A stretch of DNA of 64,000 bases from Heracleum sosnowskyi (lineage: Eukaryota; Streptophyta; Magnoliopsida; Apiales; Apiaceae). The DNA lies in assembly GCA_030848705.1 (NCBI GenBank), contig CM061243.1, positions 104,830,436 to 104,894,435 of the forward strand, read 5' to 3'. Below the pieces are notes generated by a model. The model saw nothing but the letters and a program-made list of their open reading frames with translations. It was not told the origin of the DNA and did no database searches. Positions 46,001 to 58,149 of this stretch are shown in pieces. The position numbers and the translations under genes are program-made. Position 1 is the stretch's first letter; every line of letters begins with the position of its first letter.

Positions 46001-48013
46001 AGCAATGAATGCACCAAGCAACAGTCCAACTAACACCGCAAAACTGTTAAAGGATCAAATCACCCGTGTCAGTGTAATGGTGAATGATGAGAAAAGATGG
46101 GCTGTAAGTATCTATTTCACTTCTGGCATATCTTACTTCATCACAATGCAGTTATTGCAGAGTCTGCCAGCAAAGGTGTTGTGTGCTATGAAGGGAAAGA
46201 TCAAGGCAACTCAAACACCATTCAATGAAATATTGAATATGCAAATCCAGAACATGATCACACAGAAGCTACCTGAAGTCTACACAAATCCGCCATGTGT
46301 TTTCTACAGATCTACTACAATGGATGGCACAAGAAGGAACAACTACATGAATTTGATCAGTCCATCCAGGATACAAACTGAGTCAATTCTGAAAGTGCTA
46401 TATGGAATACTCAGCTCAAATGCCAATCCAGGAAGAGTCCATGCTGTTCAAGAGATCTACAAAATACTGGTGTTGAGAGACAAGGCACTGGGAACTAGAG
46501 TGAAGGAGTTAATCACTAGAGCCAATGCCAAAAGAACTGATCAAGGTGGAAGCTGCCTCTATGATATTCCTTTTCAAGATGATGATGATGATGAGATTGG
46601 AGGTGGTGAAGCTTCTGGAAATGCAGGTAATGCTGGTGGAAGTAATTCTGGGAATACTGGTATTCAATCTCAGAATGAAGGCAATGAAGAAACTCCTAGT
46701 CAGGAAAAGAAAGATGCTGATGCAACAGATGAAGAGGAGCCAAGAATACTGGAAGCTTTGGAGGCAAGCATTCTTAGATGTGCTATTGACTGCATAAATG
46801 CAGAAAAAGATGCTGTCACCAAAGATACTGTCGACAAGGAAACTGTCATAGAAGATGCTGTCATGGAAGATGTTGTCGACAAAGGTGCTGTCAAGGAAGG
46901 TTCTGTCAAGGATGAAGCCAAAGCTACTGTCAAGCCCAAAAGACTGAAAGCTAAAGCAAAAGCATGGTTTTCTAGACAGAAACCTGAAGGAAAGCACAAG
47001 TACTCAGGAAAGGAAAAGGCCACTGGATTTGGCAGGAATCTTAAGAAGCCAATTCAATCAATACCTCCTAACAGTCTTAAGATACAACAGGTGCAATCTA
47101 AAGAAATCAAGAGTGTTGAGGTTAAGCTGGATGCAAATCAAGAGGCCACTGAGTACATTCTGTGGTGGGAAGAATCAAGATCTACCGAGGTTAATAAGGA
47201 CTTCTATCTGGAAGCCACATCAACCAGTGGTAGAACGACAACCATAGATAAAAGGAGAATTGACTTCTTCTACCTGGAAAGAATGGTGGAGTTGTTGGAG
47301 AGCTATGAAAATGTCTCAGAGTCTGTCATGGAACATATTCTGAAATATCAGGCTGATAGGGATGCTGATTTCTATCAGAAATTTGGCTACAATTTTGCAA
47401 ATTTTGATGATGCTGATATTTTAACTGATCTACCAGCTTCTCCTATACCATATCACTGGTACTATGAGTTTGATGATTTACCCACAGAAGAAGGGCAAAC
47501 CCAACCAACACAGGAAGGGCAACCCAAGCCAAGCAAAAGACCTGACTCTTCTCAATATTCTCAATATCAGTCAGAACTTGATAAGAAGGAAGCTGAACTC
47601 CTGGAAAGATGCAAGACTGCCAACAAGGCAGAAAGTGAAGCTCCAAATTATCAAACATGTATGCTGGAAAATCCCTTAAGAATCAAGCATCTAAAAGAAG
47701 AAATCTACGTTTGCAGCTTGCACAAGCTAAAAACAACTATTCTGAAGGATTTACAGTATATGGTAGCTGGATCAAGCTCATTCTTGAAGAACTCCACTTC
47801 AGAAGCTATCCATATGATCTAGAGCTATGGATGAATCTCAGGGATGCTAATTCTCTTATCTCTCCTACTATCAAGAAGATCATTTAAGAAATAGAAGATG
47901 ATGCAGTCACTCCTGCTGAAATCTCTCTTGTAGAAGGTCTAAGAGGCTGCTTGGTAGAAGCTCTCAAAAGAGAGGATGTAGCAAGACAGAAGAGGAAATC
48001 TCAAGCTAAGTAA
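43078..48013 (+). pseudogene. Element B extra 3' coding region (env-position protein), disrupted
   Basis: The ATG 43078 follows a pyrimidine-rich leader. The N-terminal domain (KHLRKEWSMIFDVMVKVF, GWNGIPSYIKKL, VNVGALLMAHL, YPRFLMM) parallels element A. The frame shifts at the CA repeat 43779-43789. A Pro/Ser/Thr-rich linker holds the basic cluster PKKKKARRTK (about 44136-44165) and motif-driven DAV/DTV repeats (44700-44910). After TAG 45105-45107 come an alpha-helical part and STKGEK over the first of four polypurine-like tracts (45471-45611). After TAA 45918-45920 the C-terminal part starts MVDYREST. A second DAV/DTV repeat lies at 46800-46930, a frameshift near 47650 and a TAA at 47885. 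The end is at TAA 48011-48013. No membrane segment is seen. Confidence 0.75.
45471..45611 (+). repeat. Cluster of four internal polypurine-tract copies
   Basis: AAGGGGGAG-type tracts occur at 45471-45480, 45528-45536, 45555-45564 and 45602-45611, inside the extra coding region and 2.5 kb before the real tract at 48097. Multiple polypurine tracts near the 3' end are a reported hallmark of Sireviruses. Confidence 0.75.
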
Positions 48014-48096
48014 AAATTCTTAATCCATTCTGATCTTGTTAGTTAAGTTGTCAGCATATATTGTAAATTTGTTGTTATTATCCATAAAAACAAATT

Positions 48097-48104
48097 GGGG
48101 GAGA
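48097..48104 (+). other. Polypurine tract of element B
   Basis: GGGGGAGA directly before the 3' LTR (one T between). Confidence 0.9.
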
Positions 48105-48105
48105 T

Positions 48106-49156
48106 TGTTGGGATTTATGGGTGATAGCATAGAAACAACTTAACTTTGTACATACTTAATTTTTTAATTAAGTAGAACATACTGTCACAGCCAAAGTATG
48201 TTCTTGTAATCAGTATGCAATGTCATTTTAGTTGTGTAATTTGAAAGAAGTTCACTAGCTGTGTTCAAGCCTCAAAGAATGCATATTAGATGACAGCATG
48301 AATAAAGGTTACTGTCATAAGCATTGACAGTAAGATTACAAGAAGACAGAATGTTGCAAGTCACGACAACATATTCACTCTGACAACAACATTGGTGGAA
48401 GACTACGCGACAGCAACTTTAGCCCTCGACAACAAGTTTGGAAACCTCGACAACACTCTATGCCGGGAACTCATACTGTCACCAAAAGAACATTCATGTG
48501 ACAGCAAGCTTTGTGGCAAAATTAACTGTCTTGAGAAAGATCCTTGCTCTAGGTATCTTCTCAGTCAAATCCCATGACAGTTTCAATGTTCAAGAAACAG
48601 GCATGTTGCAGTATCCCTAAGCTGCACCAAGTCTGCAAGACTACGACAGAAGCTTCAAGCACTACAAAACAAAAGCGAATCAATTCAAGAGCAAGGTCAA
48701 GTCTCTATTTGCTGAATTGTTTTAGCTGGAAATAGAATGAATCTAGGTTGCTTTCTTTGTAATGTGTATCTGACATGTTAGCAATTTAGGAAAGTCACAT
48801 GGGTAGACAGTTTGTAAGAAGCTGCCACTTGATAACGACAGCAGCTTCACAAACCCGTGTTGACAGTGATAGGATTAGTTTATACTTAGACTATCAATTC
48901 ATTCTAGTATAGTAACGAACGAAAGCAAGTGTCTTGAAGAAAATAGAAGCTCGTGATTTCTCTCTTGAGGTTGTAGCAACACTTTGCAAAATAAATAAAA
49001 ACATTTATTTTGTGAAACTTTCTTTAGACCATACTGTTTGTAAATGCATACATATTACTGATAACATTAAATCTTAGTTTTGGTTGTTGAAATTGAGATT
49101 GAATTTTATCAGTATTGCATTCATCCCCCCCCTTCTGCAATACACGAGGACCAACA
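48106..49156 (+). repeat. 3' LTR of element B
   Basis: 1051 bp, the same length as the 5' LTR. Several differences fall in CTGTCA/TGACAG motif copies (for example GACAGC against GACAAC). It is followed by the AATTT target duplication. Confidence 0.95.
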
Positions 49157-49612
49157 AATTTTAATTTAGAATCTTAATTTTTCTATACAAAACTTTAATT
49201 TAATAATGCGTATAATTTTGACTTTTATGCATCAACGTGTCCAAAATCAAAATTATTATTGTTTAGAAATGGAGGGAATACTCAAAATTAGTTATTTACC
49301 ATTTACAAGTGAAGTAAGGTGTTATTTGGCAAATCTGAATCATCTTTTTTGAATGATTAATATTTCTGAATAAATTAATTTCTGAATCATTAATATGAAT
49401 GTTAAATAAGTTATTTGACAAATGTGAATCATATTATCTGAATGCTTTAAATTTTCATTAGAAAATAATATTCAGAAACAAAAATCAAATGATTTAATCA
49501 TTATTAAATAGGTAATATAATTTGATTTTATTAATCAAGACATTTTTAATATTATTTTATAATGTAGATAGTGGTATTACTGGTGAAAAAGAAAATATTT
49601 TCCCAAGATAGA
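49157..49612. other. Host intergenic DNA between elements B and D
   Basis: Original upstream flank of ORC3, very AT-rich, with short internal near-repeats (ATTTGGCAAATCTGAATCAT and TTTGACAAATGTGAATCAT). I see no gene or complete element. Confidence 0.6.
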
Positions 49613-50094
49613 TGTTGTTGGAAGAATTTCGTAACAACACGAAATCGGAGGTTGTTGGAATAGTGTAGCGATTTTGCATGTATGTGGTTGTTTTAGGGGT
49701 TTAGGGTTTATGAAAATATTGGGGGCTGAACTTGAGATGTGTCTCGATTTGTCTCGGATATCGGATCCCTTTTGCCAAGATGTCTCCGTACCAATTTATA
49801 TTGGATCAAGCCCACACAGTTCTGTGCAATTGTGTTTATCCCTGAGAGACTTTAGGGATAAACTTCGTGAATGTGGGTAATTACAGATTTTATCTTGCAT
49901 TATCTTGGCGTTGTGATATCTTCCTGATCTGAAGGATATCGTTTGGAGATATTTTCCGTAATTTGTTGATTGAGATTGATTCTTTCCTCGTTTCAGAGAG
50001 AGGATATTACTTAGTGGTTAAGCAATTAATTATTAATCTAAATTAATAATTATTAAACGAAGAAATTTGGACTATGCCAAAATGTGGCATAACA
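49613..50094 (-). repeat. 3' LTR of element D
   Basis: 482 bp, starting TGTTGTTGGAAG and ending GGCATAACA on the plus strand. Confidence 0.92.
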
Positions 50095-50632
50095 ACAAGC
50101 CCCCGGTTCTTCAGTGTAGCTTGTTGCAGTGGAGAGCTAAAAATCTTCGAGCATCCAAATTTTTTCGGTCGCTGAAACAGCTAAAAATAGAAGATTAGTA
50201 AAACATTCAGAGCACTACAATGCCCGTTTTGCATATGTGAATGCAAGTACTATAGCATACGATGAACCATATTAAGATATATATTTTTGCCAAGGTTTCA
50301 AAAATGTGAGTATATGTAATATCATTTTGAAATCCGTTGCGGTCTCATTGTCAAGTTAGAACCTTGGCGTTCTGTATATAGTCCGAATTGGCGTACACGC
50401 TTTTCAAAAGTCATTGTCCACATAAGGATGTGTATTCGCTCATTCGCGAGCCCCCGAGCCGAGGCTTTAATAAGTTATCCAATTTCAAATGTTAGGCTTT
50501 CAGCCCATATCACGTCCGGTCTCACACGTTTTCCTACCATCTCGCGGCATCTCCGCATTTCTTCCCGTGATTGTAGGAATGTCTCGTGCCAACCAAGAAA
50601 TATTCATTTACCAATGGACTTTAATAATGTAG
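50095..50632 (-). other. Internal non-coding region of element D, left part
   Basis: 538 bp holding the purine tract (minus strand) and moderately GC-rich sequence with no convincing frame. It ends where fragment C starts. Confidence 0.6.
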
Positions 50633-52044
50633 TGTTAGGTCCTGATAAGTTTGTAGAAGGGGGGTTGAATACAAACTATACCGTTTTATCGAATTTGTCC
50701 TTTGAATAATTTAACAATTAAGAACAAATTAATGCGGAATATAAATGAAACAAGATTCAAGTTAAATATAAACTATATTAAACTTGAAGGGTGTTGCAAA
50801 TACAGTACAGATTACAAAGTATTTATCTCAAACTAATTAATACAATTTAGAATAAATTCGACATGAACTTTTCTAATATTTGTAATAAAAAGATCGAATG
50901 CTAAAAGCAATGTTCGAGATAAATTCTAGGGATATAAATCCGCTAGATAATCAAAGCAATACAAGTAATCAACTTCTAGTGGTTTGGATTTAACAATACA
51001 AACTAGAATTAATTGCTTGAGAAGAAATGAGATCAAATGGCTTCCTTGTTCTTGAGAGAAACTGTCTGTAAGATATGATAATAAAGTATATCTGATTCTT
51101 CTGTCCAGCCTCGGGTAAATACATTTTCAGTAGTTCTGTATGACCTCAAATCAGCTGTATGACCTTTTGATTAATTCAATATGACCTAATTAATCAAATG
51201 AAAACACTTGTATGACCTGAGGAATTATGCTCGGTAGAACCAAGGATGAGTAGTATGACCTCTGAAATCACTCGGTATGACCTGTTGATAATACTCGGTA
51301 TGACCTAGCACACAAAACCGGTATGACCTGCCAAATGACTCGGTATGACCTGCTGTTAAACAACACAAGGTCATACCGAGAATTAATCAAGGTCATACAG
51401 TATTAAGTTAATTTCTTTTAATCAAATTAGTTAATTTAAATTCTAAATTAAATTAATTCTTTTCTAGAATTAATTTAATAAATAATTCAAACAACTAAAT
51501 TAATTAATTAATTTAATAAATAAATAAATTATGAAAGAATTAATTTATTAATTAAATTGATTAATAATTTAATTAATTAAAAGAAGATAACTTAAAATCA
51601 TTGCATTCCTTTATCTTCTGAAAACCACTGAATATAGATGACTTAATTCCACTGACTGATGTCGTCATTCGATGCACTGTCTGGTTCATGAATAACTGAC
51701 TTCAATGATAATTCTTCATCTTTAAAACATTTAAAGCTGTGGCTTCTTTTCTTTAGCTCTGAATAAACTCTGTATCCTGTATTTCTTCTGTCACCAACTG
51801 GAAATCTCTGTCACTGTAGTAAATCCACTTTCTTGAATACTTCACTGAGGCTTGAACAATAAATTGAACTTCTTTCAATGTAGAATAACTTCAAGTCTGT
51901 AGATGACTTTAATTCTTCATACTCTTGACTGATGTAATCTTCTGAGATTCCTGTGACATAATGATTTATTATTTACTTATTACATACTTGTTTAAGTTGA
52001 GTTGTTTCCTCGAAATACGAATAGGCCTATACATATGCCTTTCA
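50633..52044 (-). repeat. LTR of Sirevirus fragment C
   Basis: On the minus strand it starts TGAAAGGCATATG after the purine tract and ends with a CCTAACA terminus similar to that of element A, preceded by a C-tract. At 51130-51415 it holds about eleven copies of TATGACCT/AGGTCATA, many as CGGTATGACCTG. Confidence 0.85.
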
Positions 52045-52045
52045 A

Positions 52046-52054
52046 TCTCCCCTT
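52046..52054 (-). other. Polypurine tract of fragment C
   Basis: Minus-strand AAGGGGAGA directly before the LTR (one T between). Confidence 0.85.
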
Positions 52055-52286
52055 ATTTGTTTGTTAGAGAATAACAATCAAATACCTAGAGGATAACTCA
52101 ACTAACTTAAACAAGAAAAAGATTTGACATTTAAGAGCCAAGCAAATTATAAAAGTTCTGGTTTATATATAACAATTCCAGATTCAAACATAAAAGATAA
52201 ATACAAGATAGTTGTTCCTCTAGCCTGAACAAATGATAACATTGAATCTATCTTGATCTACCTAAGCATATAAGAGATGTATACAT

Positions 52287-54328
52287 TCAAAAACTTATGC
52301 TTCCTTCACTGATTTCTCCTTCTTCTTCTTCTTCTTCACTTTCTTCACTATCTTCAACTTCTTCCAGCTTTTCCAACAATTCTTCATCAAGAACTTGATC
52401 TGTTTCAGAAGCAAAACTTGATGGCATGACTGGTTGAAGAGTTACTTTATTGAGTCTGTTCTTGAGTTGAGAATATCTCTTGATGTTATGCTCACAGTAC
52501 TCCTTGATGATGTCAGCAAACTCAGTTTTCTTTTCAGAAGCAAAACCAGAAGTCCTTAGCAGATGTTCAGTGTGTACTAACCTTGTGGCAGTAATAGAAG
52601 CTAAGGATACTGGATCTAGTCCTACAGTCTGAACAGAAGAGCCTTCGTAGAATTTAACTTCAAGTGGCACATCTATAGTTTGAGGACTGTTTCTGCTGGC
52701 ATACTCCCTTAACCTTTCATTTAGAAGAACGTTGAGATGAAAAGTTTCAAGCGCCTTGCAAATCAACACCCAGAGTTCTGATACAGTTCTTCTTGACATA
52801 AGGTCAAATGAAACACTGAATGACCCTACATTCTGACAAGAGACAAAGATTTGGGGTTCTTCTAACACTCTATCATAAGCAGTACTTACCCTGGTAATCT
52901 CTTTCTTCAAAGCTTTCATGTACATATTATTATCAGGGTTTGCACTGCTAAAAGATTTCAATACCTTTAAGAATTGAACATCATTGTTAGAAGACTTCTG
53001 GGGCTTTGCAAATAACTCCCTTGCTTGAACCCATCTTTCTCCAAGCTTTAGCTTGATATCCAACCTCCTATCCTTGACTTGAAGACTGTGAAGACTTTGT
53101 TTGACTTCATGCTCAGCCTTTTGAACTTTAATCTTCTGGGAGATGATATCAGCTACTCTTGCATTCTCCTTTTCTCTCTTCCTTATTTCTGCCCGTTGCT
53201 TGAGAATCTCCCTTTCAAAGGCAGGATCTGGATTGTATAAATCATCTTGATCATCCCAGTCCTCCATATTTACTCCTTCTCCTTCACCACTAGCTGCTTG
53301 ATCACTATCATACATTGGATCACCTTGCTCACCTTGATAAACAAACTCATCATCAGGTAACACACCTTCTGGATCAACAACTATTCATTTCCCCTTATCT
53401 CTCACTCCTACTTGAGCACTAGCAATTCCCTTGCCTTTATCTTGTAGCTTCGACCCTCCAGCTTCTCCATCCTTATTCTCCCCTTAGTTGAGGAATCCTC
53501 TACAGATTTAGAAAGTGGAATTGTAGGAACCTCTTCAGCATCTCCAAAGAACTTTCTCTGTTCAACAGTAGGCGGATGTGATGTCTTGATCATGAAATAT
53601 AAGTGTCTCATCCCCTGTTTTACGAAATCTACCTCCTCATGTACAGTTGATTTCAAAGAATCTAAAGATGATGAAAGTGAAGCAACTTCCCTTTTAGTGT
53701 CTTGAATGTCTTGATGAGAAGCAGAAAGTTGTTGAACTTTAGGAACCAGTGAGGTCTTCAGATTGTGTACCTCATTTTGTAACACACCCAGCTGATTGTC
53801 GACAGAGGTGGAAGACGAAGTCCGTGCAGCCAGTTGTGCTTTGAAAAAATCTTTTTCCATCCGGGTGTCAGCCAACTTTTTCTCGAGTTCAGCTATCTTA
53901 GCTAACAACAGAGCAGTGTTTGTGTCTGTGTGTGCACTCACCTCAATTTCTCTCGGTGGTGTTTCACTCATCTCACGTGCTTGTGTTTCGCTCATTGTTT
54001 GGTTCTGTTTACTAACCACTAGCTGTTTATCCTTGTCAGTTGTTGATGTACCTGCATTTAAAATCACCATAGCCCCTTCTGGAGAGGTCACTGGTGGTGC
54101 AATGGGAGTTCGCGAATCCCACTCCCTGGTAAAGTCCAAAAAATCATCCAAGACTGAAAACTGAATTGCTTCAGGGATGGACTCACCAGGTTGCCCTTCA
54201 CTTTCTCCAGTTAAATCAAGAGGGTCACTGACTTCTTTCAATAAGCGTGTAGCAGTGCGGGACTTATAGCTTGCCCAACCTGTCCTACTTGACAATTTAA
54301 GTTCACAAGTTTGAAATATTTTTGACAT
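52287..54328 (-). pseudogene. Fragment C extra 3' coding region, 5'-truncated
   Basis: Two long frames with a frame change between 53408 and 53363. The upstream part (54328-53408) holds SRTPIAPPVTSPEGA, close to RSPIAPPVTS in element A, then a repeated MSET motif also found in A. A long coiled coil follows, then EDSSTKG over an internal polypurine tract (53477-53486). The downstream part (53363-52287) has a charged coiled coil and the C-terminal domain (NPDNNMYMKALK, LVHTEHLLRTSGFASEKK), matching NPDDHTYFTALR and SVEKYLRSTGFTS of element A, and an acidic tail like that of A (EEGEISE against EEGEIEMD). This shows the C-terminal domain is shared by distinct Sirevirus families. The N-terminal domain is lost. 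Confidence 0.78.
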
Positions 54329-55218
54329 ATATGTGTTATCGCGACGATATATGAAAAATATTTTGAACGCAATCCAAATGCAATAATAAATATGTCATTT
54401 AAAAATGTTGCGATATTTATTTTCTTCAAAAATAATGTTTTTTGTAAGAATTTTCTTCAAAAATTACGTGTCTCGCATAAATATATTTTTTCGTAATTAT
54501 GTATTCCGTTCAATATTGTAAAATATCCACAATTCTCCAAAATAAAAATATCGAACGATGTTTTCTAAAATTTATGTGCGAATCTCGCAATAATTTTACA
54601 ATTATAAAAATATTACTCGCATAGATTTTGAGTAATAAATATTTTTTAGTAAAAAATATTTAAAAAATAATTTTCGTATGCATGCCTGACATAATATTAA
54701 AGCGCAATAATTTTGAAATTACTGAAAAATAAAATTAGCATCAGAACACTTATCTTTTAATTTGTTCATGTGAGCTGCAATTCCAAACAGTGTGTAATTT
54801 TCATGCCACGCATGTTCAGTCTCTTTTTTCTTCTATTCACGGTTCACGTAACCTTTGCTTCCTGTAAGTCCCATCATTTTCTTTATTGTTTTGCCACTGT
54901 TTATAGTTGTACATGATGTCGTGTATCGTTCACAATTTACAGGACCTTCACTTTTATTTTGTAGCAGTTGTACTTATATGTAATCACCGGGCTTGATTAA
55001 TATTTTTTGTACTTAAAATATTATTGACATCCAATTTCCCGCTGAAAAGCTTTTTTCCTTTTTCTAGACGGAAGCTGCACGGGAAAACTGTCGTCTCATC
55101 TCCGTAGACCCCCTGTAGTAATTGTTTGTGCGTATGTGTTAATAAAACCCAAAAACCCGTGATTAAAATTATTCGTCCTCCACGAATAATAAAATTAACC
55201 CCTCCTTCTAGCGCCAAA
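54329..55218 (-). other. Internal non-coding region of element D, right part
   Basis: About 0.9 kb, AT-rich, with repeated AAATATTTTT and TTCTTCAAAAAT-type words. The primer-like site (TTTGGCGCTAGAAGG, minus strand) lies at its right edge. No gene seen. Confidence 0.6.
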
Positions 55219-55700
55219 TGTTGTTGGATGAATTTCGTAACAACACGAAATCGGAGGTTGTTGGAATAGTATAGCGATTTTGTATGTATGTGGTTGTTTT
55301 AGGGGTTTAGGGTTTATGAAAATATTGGGGGCTGGACTTGGGAGGTCTCTCGATTTGTCTCAGATATCGGATCTCTTTTGCCAAGATGTCTGCGTACCAA
55401 TTTATATTGGATCAAGCCCACGCAGTTCTGTGCAATTATGTTTATTCCTGAGAGACTTTAGGGATAAACTTCATTAATGTGGGTAATTACAAATTTTATC
55501 TTGCATTATCTTGCCGTTGTGATATCTTCCTGATTTGAAGGATAACGTTTGGAGATATTTTCCGTAATTTGTTGATTGAGGTTGATTTTTTCCTCGTTTC
55601 AGAGAGATGATATTACTTAGTGGTTAAGCAATTAATTATTAATCTAAATTAATAATTATTAAACGGAGAAATTTGGACTATGCCAAAATGTGGCATAACA
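55219..55700 (-). repeat. 5' LTR of element D
   Basis: 482 bp, about 95% identical by eye to 49613-50094, followed by target duplication ATAGA. Confidence 0.92.
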
Positions 55701-55776
55701 ATAGACAAGAAAATTATAATTTAAGAATATCAATTAGCAAATACTAGTTTACAAATAAGCAATAACTAGCATAATA

Positions 55777-55795
55777 ACCCGTGCAAGGCACGGGT
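55777..55795 (-). other. Helitron 3' terminal hairpin
   Basis: Perfect 8-bp stem ACCCGTGC/GCACGGGT with loop AAG (plus strand), 10 nt from the terminal CTAG. It acts as the transposition terminator in Helitrons. Confidence 0.85.
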
Positions 55796-58149
55796 CATCT
55801 TCTAGCAATTCACATAAATTCATTTATTTTTGTGACTTAAAAAAATATATTTTGGTGTAATTATATATTTTTTGATCATACATATTTTTATAATGTCACT
55901 ATTTTAATTTATAAATAATTTGATTTAATCGTTCATACATAAAAAATAAGATGTTTCACAACATATAAATATGTTGTATAGATAATAGTGTATAATACAT
56001 ATAGACCACTTCTTTGAATGTGTACGAATTTATGTAATATATAGAAATCATGTAGTAATTTAATCTTATAGTAACTCTCATTAAAATAACATAAAGTTAA
56101 AAAATAGGAGTGTTTTTCTTTTTCATTCTCTTTAGAGCTTTTTATCGCTTTTCATCCACATAAATCAAATTTGGAATGAAATTGTTTAATATTGTATCCT
56201 GGTATTTTTGTCCTATGTTCCTTCATTAAAGAATCTAGTAATTACATGAAAGAGAGGAATACAATTCTTTTCATTTCTTTCTCTTCCAAGGTATATATTC
56301 GACAATACAATCACAATGTAAATGAGTTATACAAGGATGACACATTTTTTCGTATATTAGCTATAATTTTGACATCTCAAGAAACATACTATTTATCAAT
56401 ATAATGTTGAGAAGCAGTAGAGATGTCATCATCAATATGTGCAAAATTAATTATTTATTTTAAATTTTCAATAATTTAAATGGCTTATAGTGTATAATGA
56501 AGTTGATCGAGCATAATATATTGTGTACGTGCATGCTATGCATTATCCTATATTCTAAAAAATAAGAACTCTTGTGAACTTGACTATACATTTTAACCCA
56601 AAATTTTGTATAATTTACTATCAACTTTTTAATATTTATTCCAACGGAAATTTCTATAAGTGTATTATCCAACATTATAATCGATGTACTTATAGATTGA
56701 TTTTTATATTTTGTCCTATGATATAATATTTATGATCTTTTTTTTGAAGAAATTTTCAACGTGTATAAGATTTATTCAGTTTTATTTTTTTGTATTATCT
56801 AATATTTTTAAGAATCTCATATTTCAAATATTTTGAACTCAAGACCAAATAAGTTTTTTCAAATATGGTTATATTTATTCATTAATTCGATTGAGACTAA
56901 TCAATCTTTTTCTTGAAATAATTAAAATATAAATTCATATTAATATTAAATAAATATGTTAATATAATTATATTAATATAATTATAAATCTACTCACTTG
57001 TTTTATATATATATATATGAGAAAATATCCACATTTGAGCACACCTGGCCCTGATCAATAACTCATTCTTATTATTGTGGCCCTTAACACCCTCCTAACA
57101 TGTTAAACTGGATGTTGTATTTTGTTTAACGATGATGCTTATTAAATAGTGTATCAAGTGTCAACTTTAATATGCACTAATTTTCTAGTGTAAGCAATAG
57201 CTCAGTGGGCCCATTGTCATGGAATGAAAGTAAGTCAGTTAGTCTTATATAACACTCTCAGAGTAAACTTCAAAGAACAGCGATATGTGGGATCTAGAGT
57301 GAGTTTTAGTCTATATGAGATATAGAGTGAGTTACTCTTTAGAGCGATGTGTGGGTGTCGTTATCCTTGATTCTTTGACTTTCCACATTGAGTGAAGGAG
57401 TTAGACCCTCTCTTGCCTCAATAAATAGTATATTGTAGTGTTTGTTGACTGAGTAAAATGAGTAGGCAATAGATAGAAAATGCTAAGTAAAGGTTTTACT
57501 GTTTATGCGACATTCTGTATACAGTATATAATAGATATGGTAAACATTGCACCATGTTCAGATTATCACGATACTTACAATGATGTGTAAGCCTATTGCC
57601 GCACATGAAATAATGCCTCTGGGATGTTGCTGCACCCGAAGTGCCGCATCTGGCTTCATGCATCACTCGATATATCGGAGTAGAGAGGTATTTAGGTCCT
57701 TGTTTGCAATTTGAGGCATTTTCGACATTATGCTTCAAAATTGGGTATATAGGACCATAACCCTATAGATATCAAGAATTATTTAGGTAATATAAATATA
57801 TAATCTCGATAAATGACATAAATATCATGTAAACATGTTATCAATGTATGTCATATAACATTTATTATTGTGTAATTTAAAAATAATTTTAACACTACTT
57901 TTATTAATTTAGAAAAATATAATTAATAAACATATAATTAAAATACTTGTAATATGTTGTATAAATTTATTATTATTTTTTATGTATTAAATATTTAATT
58001 AATTCAAAAAGAGTACAAGAAAAGATATATTGTTATGTAAGAATAGAAAATATATTATGGTTAATATTATGTATAAGAAATATTTAATTAATTGAAAAAA
58101 GACAATTTCATAGCACATAATTTTCTTACCAAAATATTTGAAATTGGTT

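Larger units (their letters stand above)
24195..49156 (+). mobile_element. Element B: Sirevirus-type Copia LTR retrotransposon with nested Athila
   Basis: The LTRs are 1051 bp each with TG...CA ends, the target duplication is AATTT (24190-24194 and 49157-49161), and Met-tRNA primer site and polypurine tract are present. Without the nested Athila (30023-40585) and its duplicate target site the element is about 14.4 kb. The coding order matches element A, including the extra 3' region. About 24 LTR differences were counted (near 98% identity), so its age is similar to that of A. The sequence is saturated with the hexamer CTGTCA/TGACAG, in LTRs, spacer and coding regions. It inserted just upstream of ORC3. 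Confidence 0.94.
50633..54328 (-). mobile_element. Element C: 3' fragment of a third Sirevirus, inside element D
   Basis: Reads on the minus strand. It keeps the LTR (50633-52044), the polypurine tract (52046-52054) and the 3' half of the extra coding region. Gag, pol, spacer and 5' LTR are missing. The right breakpoint falls between about 54247 and 54330. TGTAG occurs at both possible junctions (50628-50632 and 54248-54252), which may be a target duplication or chance. Confidence 0.8.
49613..55700 (-). mobile_element. Element D: non-coding LTR retroelement with 482-bp LTRs, nested host of Sirevirus fragment C
   Basis: LTRs 49613-50094 and 55219-55700 (TG...CA), target duplication ATAGA (49608-49612 and 55701-55705). 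The primer-like sequence TTTGGCGCTAGAAGGAGG (minus strand, next to 55219) and purine tract ACCGGGGGCTTG (minus strand, next to 50094) set the orientation. About 26 LTR differences (near 95% identity) make it the oldest dated element here. Its own internal sequence is about 1.4-1.5 kb with no frames, so it is a LARD-like non-autonomous element. Confidence 0.88.

Noticed and set aside
46509..47023. Long antisense frames opposite the element B extra coding region
   Set aside because: Serine/threonine-rich antisense translations of the CTGTCA repeats. A by-product of the repeat phase.
51120..51420. Possible CRISPR-like array because of evenly repeated TATGACCT words
   Set aside because: The repeats are only 8-12 bp, irregularly spaced, in both orientations, and lie in a plant LTR. 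Not a CRISPR array.
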